A stretch of 64,000 bases of DNA from Aphis gossypii (taxonomy: Eukaryota; Arthropoda; Insecta; Hemiptera; Aphididae), in the NCBI RefSeq assembly GCF_020184175.1, contig NC_065530.1, positions 54,723,260-54,787,259 of the forward strand, given 5' to 3'. The first letter of the stretch is position 1. Each line of letters begins with the position of its first letter. The notes below the pieces were generated by a model. It was not told the DNA's origin, ran no database searches, and saw nothing but the letters and a program-made list of their open reading frames with translations. The translations under genes were made by a program, and so were the position numbers. Shown piece after piece: positions 29,455 to 43,500 of this stretch.

Positions 29455-29755
29455 TCTCAAAAAAAAAAAAAATAAATACTTTTATTGAATACTGGTACTC
29501 CATCGTATAAGATAGCTATACATTTGCGCAGGTCTTCTTAGCAGGGGAGGCAATATCTTAGCTAAGGAGGTCCAGACTCCAATCCCCCCCCCCCGATTTG
29601 TAGGTATAATATAAGATATTGGGGAAACGGAGAATCTCGCAGGGGAGGCAACCGCCTCCCCTGTTCGCACGCTTATAGGGATAGCACTAAAATCGATTTT
29701 TAGTGAGATTTCCATTTATTATGGTCTCAATAATCGGTATTTTTTCATCGGATTT
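29455..29755. repeat. Repeat-like block with GC-rich hairpin
   Basis: This block is compositionally unlike its neighbours: a poly-A tract near 29459-29472, a run of ten C at 29585-29594, two copies of GCAGGGGAGGCAA and a perfect hairpin (CAGGGGAGGC, loop AACC, GCCTCCCCTG) at 29640-29663. It looks like a dispersed element or its terminus. The hairpin recalls the 3' stem of Helitrons, but no clear CTRR end follows, so I leave the class open. Confidence 0.4.
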
Positions 29756-29906
29756 GAAAAGTACAGTGTTGCCACTTTCAATAGGTATACAAATAACAAG
29801 TTTGCAAAAATCATTAATTTTTTTTTTTATCAATGTTTGTTTTAATCGTCAAAACCGTATCTAAGTAAACCTATCAAAAACCGTTGTGGTGGTGAGAAAA
29901 AAGTTT

Positions 29907-29950
29907 GGTGAGATCCACAGATATATTAGTATATATCTGTGGTGAGATCC
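29907..29950. repeat. 24-bp palindrome flanked by 10-bp direct repeats
   Basis: GGTGAGATCC occurs at 29907-29916 and again at 29941-29950. Between the copies lies ACAGATATAT, a TAGT loop and ATATATCTGT, a near-perfect stem-loop. This arrangement resembles a tiny insertion with a duplicated target, or a replication-slippage product. Confidence 0.6.
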
Positions 29951-32900
29951 CATTTTGGATCTCATGGCGGTCAATCTGATAATCAGTTCTGAAACGATTT
30001 ATACCTGTATAATTTTATTTTTTGTTTTGTCTATGATTTATCTGATAACCAAAGCTATTTTTGAATAATAAAAATATTATTGTAAGCAACTCAGTAAATA
30101 ATTTAACAGTTATGCTTATCGTTTCAAAATTAATTTATAAATACATAAATTAAAAAATAAATAACTTCGAAACAGTCAGACACGGTGATGGGATATCATA
30201 TGCATCATGTACGTACCTATAGCAAATTTCAAGTTGTTGTAATGCTGGTGAAGAGTATGTACAATATTTGTTAGTTTATCTTGCTTTAAAATTATATATT
30301 ATTACATATTGATTTGTTTACGTTCACCACTACGTATTTCTGTGTACCTATGTTAGTATACAATGATAACAATTTGTATACATATTATACCTATACGTTT
30401 TTCACAAAACACAACACACATGCATCGTATATGTCTTATTTTATTGTGATCGTGTAGTTTCGTTTTCACGTGAGCGACATCTTCATAATTTTAATTAAAA
30501 TGCTTACGAGACTTATTTTAACATATACCTAAACTGTTTTGGGATTTTGGATCTTTATCACTTTGACGAAATACCGATTTAATTTTAGTATTTATATTAT
30601 TTAACAATATAATTCTTCTCAAGTATAACCATATAAGTGACCTACACTATATTATATACTATAAACTACCTTTGTTTTGCTCAGGATTCTTCATACACCC
30701 ATCTCATTGAATGCATCAAAATAAAGTACTAAAAAAAAAAAAAACTCAATTCAAATTAATGCACCATAAAGCCTGCCGTTCTATTATTCGAAATTAAATT
30801 TTTTTTTTATATATTTCTGAAAATATTGTTTTGTTTTTTTTTTTTGTTGTAAATGTTTAGTGATTGTTATAATACTATTATAGTGGACGGAAAAATATTA
30901 AGTGACTAGCACATTATTCATTTAAAAAAATATTGGTAATATTCTTGTATTAGTTTTTCTATCTCTACATTCATATTATGTAGTCGATGTATTTCTCGTA
31001 AAATCACCGTGATTACAGACGATTTTTAATTTAGTATATAAATCATTGTAGATATACATTTATATTAGTAGCATTTTATTTTTCATTCTTTTACGTTCAA
31101 ATGAAAAAAAAATGAGCTGTAATAATAATAATTATAATATTTATATAGTATATACGTTTTTTGACTATTTAGATTTTGACGTACCTATTACACCTTATAC
31201 CTATATTATATTGATGTTACTCAGTCAATTTGTTATTTAAAATTAATTTATATATGTTCCTATTTAATTGCACCGTGTAAACAAAGATGTTCTACTGCTC
31301 AAATTCCTTAAATGTACACTCACAATTACTAATAGTTATGTAAATTGTATTTAAAATTTTAGAAGGTGGTCAATATGTATTTGTTTTTAATAGTAGTGAT
31401 AACGTGTGCTTAGTAGGTACCTGGTACATATGTTAAACTCAATACCGTATTGTATCATAATCAAAAATGTCTCCGCTTTCGTTTGGTATTAAGCGAACAA
31501 GTATTTTACAATTAAAATATAATATTTAAACATATTTTTTTATTATACTCATAGTAGTTTTCTGGATTCTTGACATTTGTCTAATCTTGGCATACGGGAC
31601 GCACACACCCCCTGGGATGCAGTTTTTCCGGTTATAAACGTTTTTATACAATTTTATAGTAATATAACAAGTGTAGGCAGTCGTTATGATTATAATATTA
31701 TAATATCAGTGGTATAATGTATTATATCATAACGGATGCATGTGTCACATACGATAGGCTCATGTCTTAGAATCCAGTTCGACAATAAACCCGGTATGGG
31801 TGGAAAAATACCGTTATTACATTAAATGCCCGTCATTGTTCATCTATGCCGAAATCAGCTAATTCCAATTTTGGATGTGATAACATTTACGTATTTAACG
31901 AAGGCGAAGAGTTTTCTCGGTTGAAAATTGATTGATGTGAAATACTTTTTTTACACAAAAATCGGTATTGAGTTTTATACCGTCAAGTGTCTCTTATAAA
32001 AATGTCAACCTTATATTTATCTTAACACGCACGCTCTTCGTCGTGGATTCTGAAAACGATTCGGTGAAAGTGACGTCTGCGGCAGACGTACGACAGTAAT
32101 AATATTATTAAACATACGTCGTGCATTATTGTATGTCCTCCGCGACCGTCTGTATTAGCAGTTGTCGTGTCTAATCGCGTAGCTATAGTGTACAATTTAT
32201 ATAAAAACATTAGAAACTCTATAAATTGCAACGAATTTTTTCCTGGTGGGTACACGACGATAAACTGTCGGTTTTCATTTAATATCGTGCTCGCCGCATT
32301 CCATCAATAATATTGTATAGAAACCTGTAATACCATATGACACAGTCACACGTACATTGGGAAAAAGAAACTTTGATAGCAATAATCGTGATGGATCGTT
32401 ACGCGTTATTTGGGCCGATACGATTTATGGACTCTTAAAAAATTATATCGCGGTTACACCTGTTTAAAATTTTAATCGAATATAATATACATCTATAAAA
32501 ATATATATTTATATGACGACGACATAATGTATAAAAATGTATTTTCTATTGTACTGGTATTATTATTTTATAGACAGATATGTGTGATTCCAAAACGTGA
32601 AAATGTAATGCACGCGCGATTGTAAAATATAAATATTCTGATTTTTGTTTTCCGAGTAAATAATATTCTAAGGCGTAATAAACCAACAGAAATCTTTACA
32701 AATCCCATGCGATTATTGTAATCGAAATTTTGTCAACCGTTAAATGCGAAACGCATCTACATATAAGCATTCCAATACATAATATATTTTATCAGCGCAT
32801 AGTTGTTGTACGCTGCAGCGAAATAACTTGCGCGTACTTCTGTGGCCGATTCACATACCACAGTGTACTTGGGGTACAAAATATGCATAAATATATATAT

Positions 32901-35199
32901 ATATATTTTTTATGAAATAAAGTACGGAAAAATGTATCGAATTTCAGCCATTTTCCTCTCTGTTGTTTTGTCGTTCATCCCGCACATTTGCATTGAATAT
33001 AAAACCGAAATCGCGCGAATCGTCTGATGCGTATTCGTTTGACAATAATTACACTGCCGCAACCGTAGCGTGGCATTTGCGCAATGTCGGTGAGACGTAG
33101 CGACGGAAAGTATTTAGAATCGATTAATATCTCATCTCGGAAACTGTGGCGGCGTCGGCATATAGGATTATATAGGAATAATAATAACGAAATAAAAAAC
33201 AAAACAAAACAAAAGTAATCCTATGAGTGTATATTATTATGAAACGTAAACGTTGTAGATGCGTATTATTTCTGTACATAATATATACCTACAGAACGAT
33301 TTTATAGATATACCATTAAAAATGTTAATCGATGGAGATTTTCAAAAGATAATGCCTATGGTCGTCTCGACGCGCTGCGACAGGAGCAGATGAGTGCGTT
33401 CGGTTTTTTTTCGTATACATATTATATACGTATTACCTATATAGAGTATGTGTTTGAGGCGAATTCGAAGTATTCGAGGAATTCATCAATCATTATGTAT
33501 TTTATTATTGTTATATATACGACGGCGGCGTTGACGGTGTTCGAGAAACGTGCGATGCGGTCGGACTGCAAAATACGCGTATCGCGTGTTGCGTACAATA
33601 CAATATATTTTACACCGCGTTCCAACGGTAGTCGCTGCAGCATTGCATCACTGTTGCTGCACTAGTCCAATACACTCTTTTGTAAAAGCCACGACACTTG
33701 GTCAATATATTATAAAGGTAGATATAGGTACTCGTGTTTGTGTTTCGCGTTAGTGTATTGTTGGTAGGTTTGTACGAAAAGGCACAAAGGGGTAAACTCG
33801 ACAACTGCGCTATCGATGTCCAACATAATGTAAAGGCGAACTTAAATTTGAACAAAAACAGGTATTGTGTGTATAGACACCGCGTTACAACTAAAGTTAC
33901 TACAGAATTATATCGTTTACCTATATAACCACGCACTTATATATAACTTATAATGCATAGTATAATTGTCTTAAATGTGGATCTATGGTCGTAGGTCAAA
34001 ATATGTTAGTCAAATATGGTGAGAATGCATAAGACGGACCCCGCAAAAACCGATATAAAACTCACTCTTTGCCAGATAATAACAAAATATATTATGTAAA
34101 TAATGCGTAAAATTATGTTAATAATATCCGGAGTTGGTTTTTGGCTCTTATCGGTGACGATATTATGCGTGATTTTTGCACACATAATATTATTGGTTAT
34201 CTCGTTTCGCATCCGTTAAATCACATGTAGAACTCTAGATGTAAGATAATGAACCTAAACCATGGGAGGTCTCAGGTCGCAACAACTGCGTTTGTATAAT
34301 TATAGTGCGCCGCCGGTCAATGGTATTAATTTTCTGAAACATTTGATATCGTCATTTACAATAATCTTTACACCTATAACACCTTTAAACTATTACAATA
34401 ACAATATATTTATCGTACTTGAACGTAGACCGTAATATCGAATATGCGTTATGCATTATAATAAAAATACAGTTACAATATTACTACTTTATATTACAAC
34501 TTTGATATTATTGAGGATGGTACTCTTGTACACTTCTAAGAACGATCCTGGGAAGGAATATTCCATAAAAACAAGAATACAATAAACTTTTTGGTAAATT
34601 TATTTTAAAATATAATTCTTCGTCCAATAAGTAATAGTTGATCAACTTAATTATTTTATCATTTATCAAAGATGTTATCTGTTTTTACTACCTATGAATG
34701 TTTAGAAGAAGAAAAAATATTAACATAAATTTAAAATTATTAACTTTCGATTCCTTGATGAACACTGGTGATTCCAAAACAATTAATGTTATATTCAAAA
34801 CCAGTATGCGTTTTTTATTTTTTTATACCGGAAGCAGTTTAAGCGCTTTTTAAATTGAAATTTATAAAAAAACAAACTTAAATATTGGAATTAACGATAC
34901 CCATATTTAGCCTTATGACGCGTAAACTGTAAGTCGTTACTTAAGTTACTCGATAATTTCTATGTTTTTACGAGATTACAGGTAATTCCTTCTTGCGAAT
35001 ATTTTCATCAAATGGTGTTCCCGGAAATTACCCGTCCCTAAGCTACATCCCATGAGGATCGTTAATAAAACGTTTGGAAACCTACCTCTGTGTGTGTGCA
35101 GTGTGCATCGGAACGACTCGGGATGAAAAAAAAATAATAAAAAATAGGTGTATGTAATATTTTAACGAGCACGTGTGCAGTATATTATATTATAATATC

Positions 35200-35350
35200 G
35201 TTTCGCGCAGCCGTTCGTGACCACAGTCAGCGCGCGTCGATCGGGCGTCATAAATTTGTCGCGAGGCGCGGGCGCGCGCGCGATTAATCGCCGCAGCTAA
35301 TGAAAATATGTGAGCGCGGGGGAGGCGTCTGCGGAAAACACGACCGCGAC
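35200..35350. promoter_or_regulatory. CpG-rich island, possible regulatory element
   Basis: In a region of very high A+T this stretch of about 150 bp is strongly G+C and CpG rich, with a CGATTAATCG palindrome and an adjacent CTAATGAAAATAT segment resembling homeodomain-type core sites. An unmethylated promoter or enhancer is possible. There is no adjacent gene model to support it. Confidence 0.2.
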
Positions 35351-38120
35351 GGCATAATTTATTTGTATTATATTCATATACCGGTGCGGAATCGTTTATA
35401 TTGTATACGTGCATAATATAGCTACGTTATAGCTGTGGATTGTGGCGAGAAAATATATTTATATATATTATAATAACACATATATCTATGTGTATTATAC
35501 ATAGGTACGTGCGGTGGTGTCGGAACTGCGTACATAAGTTCAGCGACCAGTCGTGAGAAAAGTCACTATATATGTGTATACTGAGATATTATGTGTGTGT
35601 GTACGCATATATGCGCGTACTCCGATTTGATTATATCGTAATGGAACGTCTGCGATGTACCTATATTAGATATATTATCATTATTGTTATTATTATTATA
35701 CCATCATCGGGTATTCGGTTTTCGGTACTCACCGAAAAACGTATATATCGCAGACGACCGCAGCAACGGCGAGATTTGCCGAAAACTCTCATCGAATCGC
35801 GGCGCGGGACCGACCGCAATATTCGTACGGTACACCTTATATACAGTATACTTAATATTGTATTATTCATGTCTTTCGCCTGGCGCATAATAGGAATATC
35901 GCATGCTCAAAAACAATACGAACAGCGTTCGGAAATCCGTCACGTTCACCAGACAGTTATTCGCGACCCTTCGACGCCCCTGTGCACGCACACTGTGCAC
36001 ATTTCATCGTAGTCGGTCTTTACACTAGTTAATGTACGCAGATAAAAGATATTATAATACCGCCGAAGAAATCTTTTGGACGATCATCACGCCTCGAATA
36101 ATTGTACTGTTGCCCGATGATTGTATGCCGATTCGTTTGTGTTTGGTTTGTTATTGATATCACTTTGCGAAAACGAACACATTTATAGTTATTTTTCAAG
36201 TTCCAACATTTAAGTTAAACGTTTAAAAATGTTCACAGTTTTTTTTTCATTTTGTTGTTTCCCGACCTATCCAATCGTTTACCGTCCGAGACGACTTCAG
36301 CATCAGGCGTTGATGGACCGTATTGCGCCCAAGTAGCGGTTAATGTTATGTCCGTTTTATTTCAACGAAATATATATTATAGTAGTTGTAGAATGGTGAC
36401 AACTGACAAAAATTCGATTTTTCTTTCAACATTTTTGTTTTAAACCGCTATACGCATTGTATAATCGAGTTACGGTCTACTGGACCGCCACTGAATTTGT
36501 GTTATGTACCTATATAATATTTTATACATAATACATAATACATATATATTAATTTAGTGGTCTTCTACGCGTATTTCGTCAGTTGTAATTATTTCCCCGT
36601 GTACTTTTGATGAAGACTAATGATGAAAACTAATGATTATTATTTTTGGTATGAGCAAATTCGAATATTTCTCCTCTGGCTATCTGCTGTTGAAATCTAG
36701 ACCAACGTTCGTTTCGTGAGTAATATCATAATTAAGCGCGTGATCTGCAATTCGAACGACAACAAATACAATTATTTTCGCACTATTGCGGGTATTTTGT
36801 TTTTTCCACTACAGTCGAGCGTTTTCAACTTTGCAGTTGTATTTTTCTCTACATTGGTATTAGGTACACAATAAGCTACAGGCGTTACCTACATTATTAT
36901 TAATCTCGTGGAATATCCTACAGGTGCCGCGTACGATGCGTAAAAAATGTAAATAAATAAAACACGAAACTGGTTTTTTCGTCCCGCGAACACGACGCAC
37001 GCGGTTCATTATGGGACGACAAAAAATAATAGAAATGCCTCGCGCCAACGGAAATTTACGGCGTCGGTGTGTATACTGTGTATATTATATGCTGCACGCG
37101 ACAATTATATACATAAACGGAACCATCGGACTTGTAGTATAATACATATAGGTAACGAGTACGTAAATCGTGTGCGCGTATTATATTATACGTCGCAATA
37201 ATAGTGCGTATACGTATAAGTCGCCGCCAACAGAAGAATGCACCCAGGAAATACGATAGTCGTCACCCCCCGCGTAAAACCTATTCATATATACACGGGT
37301 AAACATTATACTTCCTTTTCCCGTTTTAGCGGTCTTATCGATCCGCCTTTGGTCTGTCCTCGGATTAGTGTCTATATATAGTTTGGTACAACTGCAGTAG
37401 ATGCATATTATATATATATATATATGTATATATTTACCTAATATACATCCATATATGTACGGTCGTGTGTCAAACGTATAGGTTAGGTTAGCGACGACAA
37501 TAAAATGCGACCGTTCCGGAAGTACAAAGGCGACACCGCCGCTGTAGCGCAGTTCGATGTATGTACGCGATTATATTATTATTATTATTATTTCTTGTCG
37601 TACCTACGTACAGATACACTCGTGTATATGATATTATTATAATGTATACGGGGAATCGGACGTTATTACAACGCGTGTATCGCATGTACGCTGCAAAGAT
37701 CCGACACCAAACTGACACAATGAGGTCTCCATCGGATGTTCATACGTATAAATATTATTGTATATTATGTATAAATACTATATGTATACATACGTCATAT
37801 AATATATGTACACTCATCGGCGTCGGCAGCGATCCCTCTTGTATATACCGTTTTGTTTCGATTGAAAATAATATCATGTGCATGTGCACGTCGGTTGTCG
37901 TATACGCATTCGTATATATATAAGTACACGTTTTAATTAATTCCTTCGCCTTTCATGTGTCCGCCCGTCGTAATGGATTTCCGCGGGTTTGAGACGCAAG
38001 TATCGCAAAAGTTCATCGGACGTCGGACTCGAATCCGCAACGAGTTTTTGCCGCGGTGCAGCACATTATATTATACTTCAGTATTTAATAGGTATAAACC
38101 ACCTATGTATAGCATATAAT

Positions 38121-38144
38121 GTATATATATATATATATATATAT
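38121..38144. repeat. (TA)n microsatellite
   Basis: A perfect TA dinucleotide run of about 24 bp. Confidence 0.85.
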
Positions 38145-39007
38145 GATATAGTTATAATATACATGTGCAGCGTTGTGGTACAGACTCGCGCTTGATCATC
38201 TTTGACTGCGTGATCTTTTAGTTTTCGTTTGCGTTCGTATATACGGTACTTAAAACATGTGCTGCAGTATTTTATGCAATACTATTAAATCACAATAATA
38301 TTATTATTGAATATGTATTATGTATATACCTACCTATATAAAGCTATTAACTGCCGTAATTGCATTCTGCATTAGGACGATCGATTTCGAGGAGACTTTA
38401 ACGCCGGGCATTGCAGTGATAATATATATTCACGCGTGATGTATTTATATATATTTATATTATGTCGCGGGTAAATTATAAACTATATATTATCTATTAT
38501 TATAGGTATAATAATGCACTTTGTAGTATATTTTAATTTATTATCTCCGAGTGAAATATGACTATTAAACGTTTGTGACTAGTAGCTGCTACGTGGTATA
38601 TTTATGATATTATGTATAGGCGCATAAAATATAGTAGGTACCTTTATAATATATTGTATCCGAGAGATTCGATTATTTAAAATACTGCCGTTGTTCTAGA
38701 AATTTGTAACCATAAACCATATTATATAATTTATAAATACATGTTTCAGTGTCCACTGACAGTTCACGGTAAATGCCAATACTGCTGTGTAGTCATTAAA
38801 TAGGCGTGCCTGAAATTAACCGTATATACATTTATAAATATATCTTTACCTTTATAACATAATGTACAATATCGCGTTGCCTACACAAACATCATTATTA
38901 TATACGCAGCGTCTATGGTCAAGCCGATTATTATATATACAATGTTGAAGTACTATGTACCTTATATACCTACCCGCCGTATATGGGGTTTTGTTATAAC
39001 ATTTTTA

Positions 39008-39050
39008 GATTCTGAACGAAGTGATGAATGTATTGATTTTACAATGATGT

Positions 39051-39095
<45 letters not shown>

Positions 39096-40588
39096 TGTCT
39101 GTGTACAGCATAACTAGTCGAAATAATGCTCCAATTTCAAACTATGGGGGTGGTTTCCGATGTAAAAGTGAATATCCTTGGTGCATTATAGAGGTAAAAA
39201 GTTAACATTTTCCAACAGTTTTCAAAAAATCGAGAAAAACAAAAAAAAAATGACGGAAAAACGGCAATTTTTAAGCAAACCAGTTTTCGACCAAATCGAT
39301 TTTTTTTATGGTTGTAATTCAAAAACTAATCACTGAAAATACTTGAAATTTTCACCAAATGTTAATGTCAGTGGTATCCGTATAAGTTAAATTTTCAAAA
39401 AATTTTGACTTTTTTTGAGTTATTTATAGACCACTGAAATTTTCGATTTTTTGAAAAATTTTTTTTAAAGTGTCGATAAAAAATTTTTGGATGACCAAAA
39501 AGTTTTGAAAATTTAATACAAGGTTCCTTATGAGTTGTTTTTAATGTAGCTAAAAAAAATTAAAAATCGTTAGTCACAATTTTTTTTATAAGCGTTTTTA
39601 GTTCAATTTTTACGAAATCTGTCGAAAACGCGAAAATTTGCAAGTAATTTTGAAGTTGAAAAATCATAAAATTTTTTTCTTTTATAACTAAGTTTTGAAA
39701 ATTTGGTACAAGGTTCTCCATACATTTTTCTTCAAATATCTGTAAAAAAAACTCTACCGGATTCAGGCAAAAAATTTTTATGAGTGTTTGAAATTTAAAT
39801 TTTACAAAAACCGCGTTAAATAACAGTTTAGCCTCAAACGATTTTTGATATTGTTATTATTCGAAAAGTATAAGTCGTAGATACTTGAAAATTTTACCAG
39901 TTATTAAGATTCGCGTTTTCTTTACGTGATTTAAATTTCAAAATATTTTGACTTTTTTTGAGCTATTTATAGACAACTGAAATTTTCAATTTTTCTGAAA
40001 AAATATTTTTGAAGTGTCGATAAAATTTTTTTGGCCCTATCAAAATACTTGAAAATTTAATACAAAGTTCCTCATAAGTTATTCTTATAGTGATTAAAAA
40101 ATTATAAGAATACATAGGCACAATTTTTTTTTATTAGCATTTGAAGTTCAAATTTTGACGAAAATTCGTCAAAAGCATGAATATTTGCAAATTATTTGAA
40201 GTTGAAAAATCATAAAATTTTTGTGTTTATAACTAAGGATTAAAAATACAACACTAAGTTTTCCATAAGTTTACCTTCAAGTATCTATAGAGAAAACTCG
40301 AAGCATCATTATAGGAAAAATTTTAAGTGCGTTTGAATTTTAAATTTAACGAAATAGCGTAACGATAACGATTTATCCTCAAACGATTTTATATTTGTTA
40401 TTAATTATTATTCAAAAAGTATAAGTCGTAGATACTTGAAAATTTTACCAGTTATTAAGATTCGCGTTTTCTTTACGTGATTAAATTTTCAAAATATTTT
40501 TTAATATAAGCTGGTTTTTTTAAACCACTTTTTTTACCAACCACTAGAAATTATATCCTAGGCTGACAAATCATCTTCGTTCAGAATC
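39008..40588. mobile_element. 1.6-kb non-autonomous DNA element, GATTCTGAACGAAG ends
   Basis: The left end starts GATTCTGAACGAAGTGAT and the right end, reverse-complemented, starts GATTCTGAACGAAGATGAT, giving 14-bp perfect terminal inverted repeats. The interior has a 43-bp poly-T tract (39052-39094) and degenerate tandem units of about 540-560 bp. For example, GACTTTTTTTGAG recurs near 39409 and 39950, and AGTATAAGTCGTAGATACTT recurs near 39870 and 40420. No protein-coding frame is present. Truncated copies of the left end lie at 48207-48382 (inverted) and near 53440-53495. The target duplication is not clear. Confidence 0.65.
39052..39094. repeat. 43-bp poly-T tract
   Basis: An uninterrupted T run inside the left terminal part of the 39008-40588 element. 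The inverted partial copy at 48207-48382 carries the corresponding poly-A tract. Confidence 0.9.
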
Positions 40589-43500
40589 GTTTTTCGTATA
40601 CAATGATAACTATCATTGGATTCAAATTTAACACTCCTATAATATATAATAATGATCCATACAGCACCTAATGTACAGCAGAGCGGTACTCACTTGCCCA
40701 CTTTTTTTTTTTTTTTTTTTGTTTTTATTTTAAACCGTTCAAAGATATCATTTATAGTATTATAGTTTTTTTGTATTAGCGGGCAAACCTCTTTGCAACG
40801 AGATTGGTTTCCGATCGTTTACATAAATGTATATAATATACCCCGTAAATATAAATTATATTGTAAACATTGTGTACGCGAATATAATTATGTTATGCGA
40901 GTATATCTACTTATACTTGCATAGCATACATGTGATATTTATTTAACATGTTTTGAAGTCGTACCTTATTATATAGGCGTGCGTGTAGAATATTTTCTAC
41001 ACAGAAAATACGGTACAGTACCTACAGTACTATTTTTCCATGTGCATTAAATACATCAATTAACTATTATTGTATATTATTTCGAAAAAATGCGTTCTGC
41101 GGTCTTACATAGTTTTAAAATTGATAAAAAATTATAAAAATCTTATTTAATCTAATACTTTAATATAAATGTATTGAAAATAGTTAACTGTAATATGTGT
41201 ATAAGTTTATAATTTAAAAAATTACTAGGTGTTAAGTTGCACAGTCCCTATATAGTATGTATAGATATAGTACGCATTTATAGAAGAACATTAAATCTGT
41301 TGAATCATTATTTTCAGAAATATATTTTGTACAGTAGATAAGGGCTATATCATAATAAATGATATAAAATGATATAAAATAAGTAAATTCGTTTACTACT
41401 TGATATAGATAAAATATGTCTTTGTGTCTATTACATATTTTACTAAAAAGTAAAAAAATTCACTTATTATACTGTTACCCAACCAATCCTTGAGTTAGGT
41501 ATGTTTAACGAGTGTTGTAAATTACCTCAAGTCCATATAATAAGATGACGACTTTACAGTGAAAACTTTTCTATTTCGAAAAGTATTAGGTTTTATTTTT
41601 ATCAATGTTTAATTAAAAAAAAAAAAATTAATTTTAACGTTTTAACGTTTTACCTTTTGATTATATAATATAATACATAGCAATAATCATCGTATTTATT
41701 TTAATTTATCTGAAAAATAATAAATATATCGATATGTCTAGGTACCTCTTATTGTTATTATTTATTACCTTTTTCTGCAGTTCGTTTCTAGCGCATACTG
41801 TGTAGGTACGATCGGTCTAGGTACTCATAATATTTCTAATATACTATAATACTAATTATTTTAATGCACACATATAATATATATATATATATAATATAAT
41901 TATACATTTTCATGTGAATACACTAAAACAAACATCATGCCTGAGTTAATGACGACGAAGTACTGTGCCCAAAACAAGTTTCACATCAGACGCGACAAAA
42001 TACTGATAATGGCTTACATACGGTACGTCGTATATAATGGACTCGTAACAAACAAAACGTGCACGACCTGGTCCTTAAAACATTTATGATAGCTAGTTGT
42101 TGTGCCCTTTCTGCGACCCGACCACCCAAGTCCGTAAAAAACAATTGTGGCAATCAATTATAATTATACGTGTAATGTGACTAATTTTTTTTAATATGAA
42201 GAGGTTAAAATTGTATTATTCTTAAAATTCTTGCACATTTAAAAAATATACCTAAATAATTGTATTATATTTAATTTACTTTCATATGATTTTAAGTCAT
42301 TATAAATTAATATTTCTGATGTGATTATATGTTCTACAATATTTATTGTTTTAAGTATTACGATCGTAGGCTAGCTATGATACTCTTGTATAGACATAAC
42401 GAAAAACCGTATAATATTGCACTCTGCAGACGTGTGCCGTGGTCCGGTAAGATATTACAATTTGATAGGTCACGTTATATTATTATTATGTCGCATAAAT
42501 AATAAACGCGTTGAACCCGCAAGCTGCAGCGTATAGTCAGTGTGTAATAGTAGGTCGTAAATATACATTATAAACTCGAAAATTTTTCTTCTCATGATGG
42601 GAGGTAATATATATATATATATGCTTTAATAACCGCGCAACGGTTCATGCCTGTAGTTTGATACGTTTTTTTTTAATCTTCGTATTTTTGTTCTTCATTT
42701 GTTCACTTTTTTCAACACAGCTTATTAGCATCCACGAAAACTACTGTTACGATTTATGTGTTATAACGATTTTTAGTACATCGCTATATATCTCTGCAAA
42801 AGTATAAAGCTATAGTGCGAACGATTAGGTACTTACATAATTAATATTAAACGTATTACATCGACTAATTTCAGTATACATTTTTGCGTACGAGAACTAC
42901 TCTGATGTATTCGATTTTGGCGTAGTATATGCGTATTTACGTATATCACTATAGCCTGGTTTATACGTTTGACTTAATATTTCTATTTCCGCCGTCTGAA
43001 CTGGGAAAGATAAATAATATAATATTGTATGTTATAACTTATGAGTAATAAGTATATAATATGTAATGTGTATATTATGTGTTTATTATATACACACGTC
43101 TGTAGTATAATTATGAATACCAATACGTACAAACTGCAAATATCATGCTAATATATTATACATAAATATTACATTGTACATTATATCATTATCATTATAC
43201 ACAGCGACCCGTCATAATATATCGAATAGTAAACGTGCCGGTACCTCCGTGTTAACCGATACGATTATAATATATTATTGAATATCTTTACCCAATAAAT
43301 ATAGGTACACGTCATAATTTATATTGTATAAATGTTTATAAGTACATAGTATGGATTTACATTATAATGGGAAATGTATAAATATATATTAAAATAGTTC
43401 ACGAGTGTGTGAAATATATACGCACATTTACAACAGCGACCGTCGCGCTAACGCCTCGAGGGCCTTTGTAGCTGGTTCGGTTCTTATGTGTATAATATAG

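Larger units (their letters stand above)
29951..39007. other. AT-rich non-coding DNA with CpG-rich islands
   Basis: No gene was recognised. CpG-rich islands stand out at about 35200-35350 (GCGCGCGCG runs around an ATTAAT core), 35740-35960, 36960-37070 and 37200-37560. The longest open frames overlap these islands and have no domain-like features. A perfect TA run lies at 38121-38144. Confidence 0.5.

Noticed and set aside
35572..36012. 146-codon frame on the + strand
   Set aside because: It is the longest frame in the left half but is hydrophobic low-complexity followed by arginine-rich text. It looks like a by-product of CpG-rich DNA.
37561..37923. 120-codon frame across ATT and TA repeats
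   Set aside because: It is microsatellite-driven and low-complexity, with no splice support.
41938..42090. 50-codon frame starting MPELMTTKYCAQNKF
   Set aside because: Short, with no neighbour exon and no recognised family. It could be chance.
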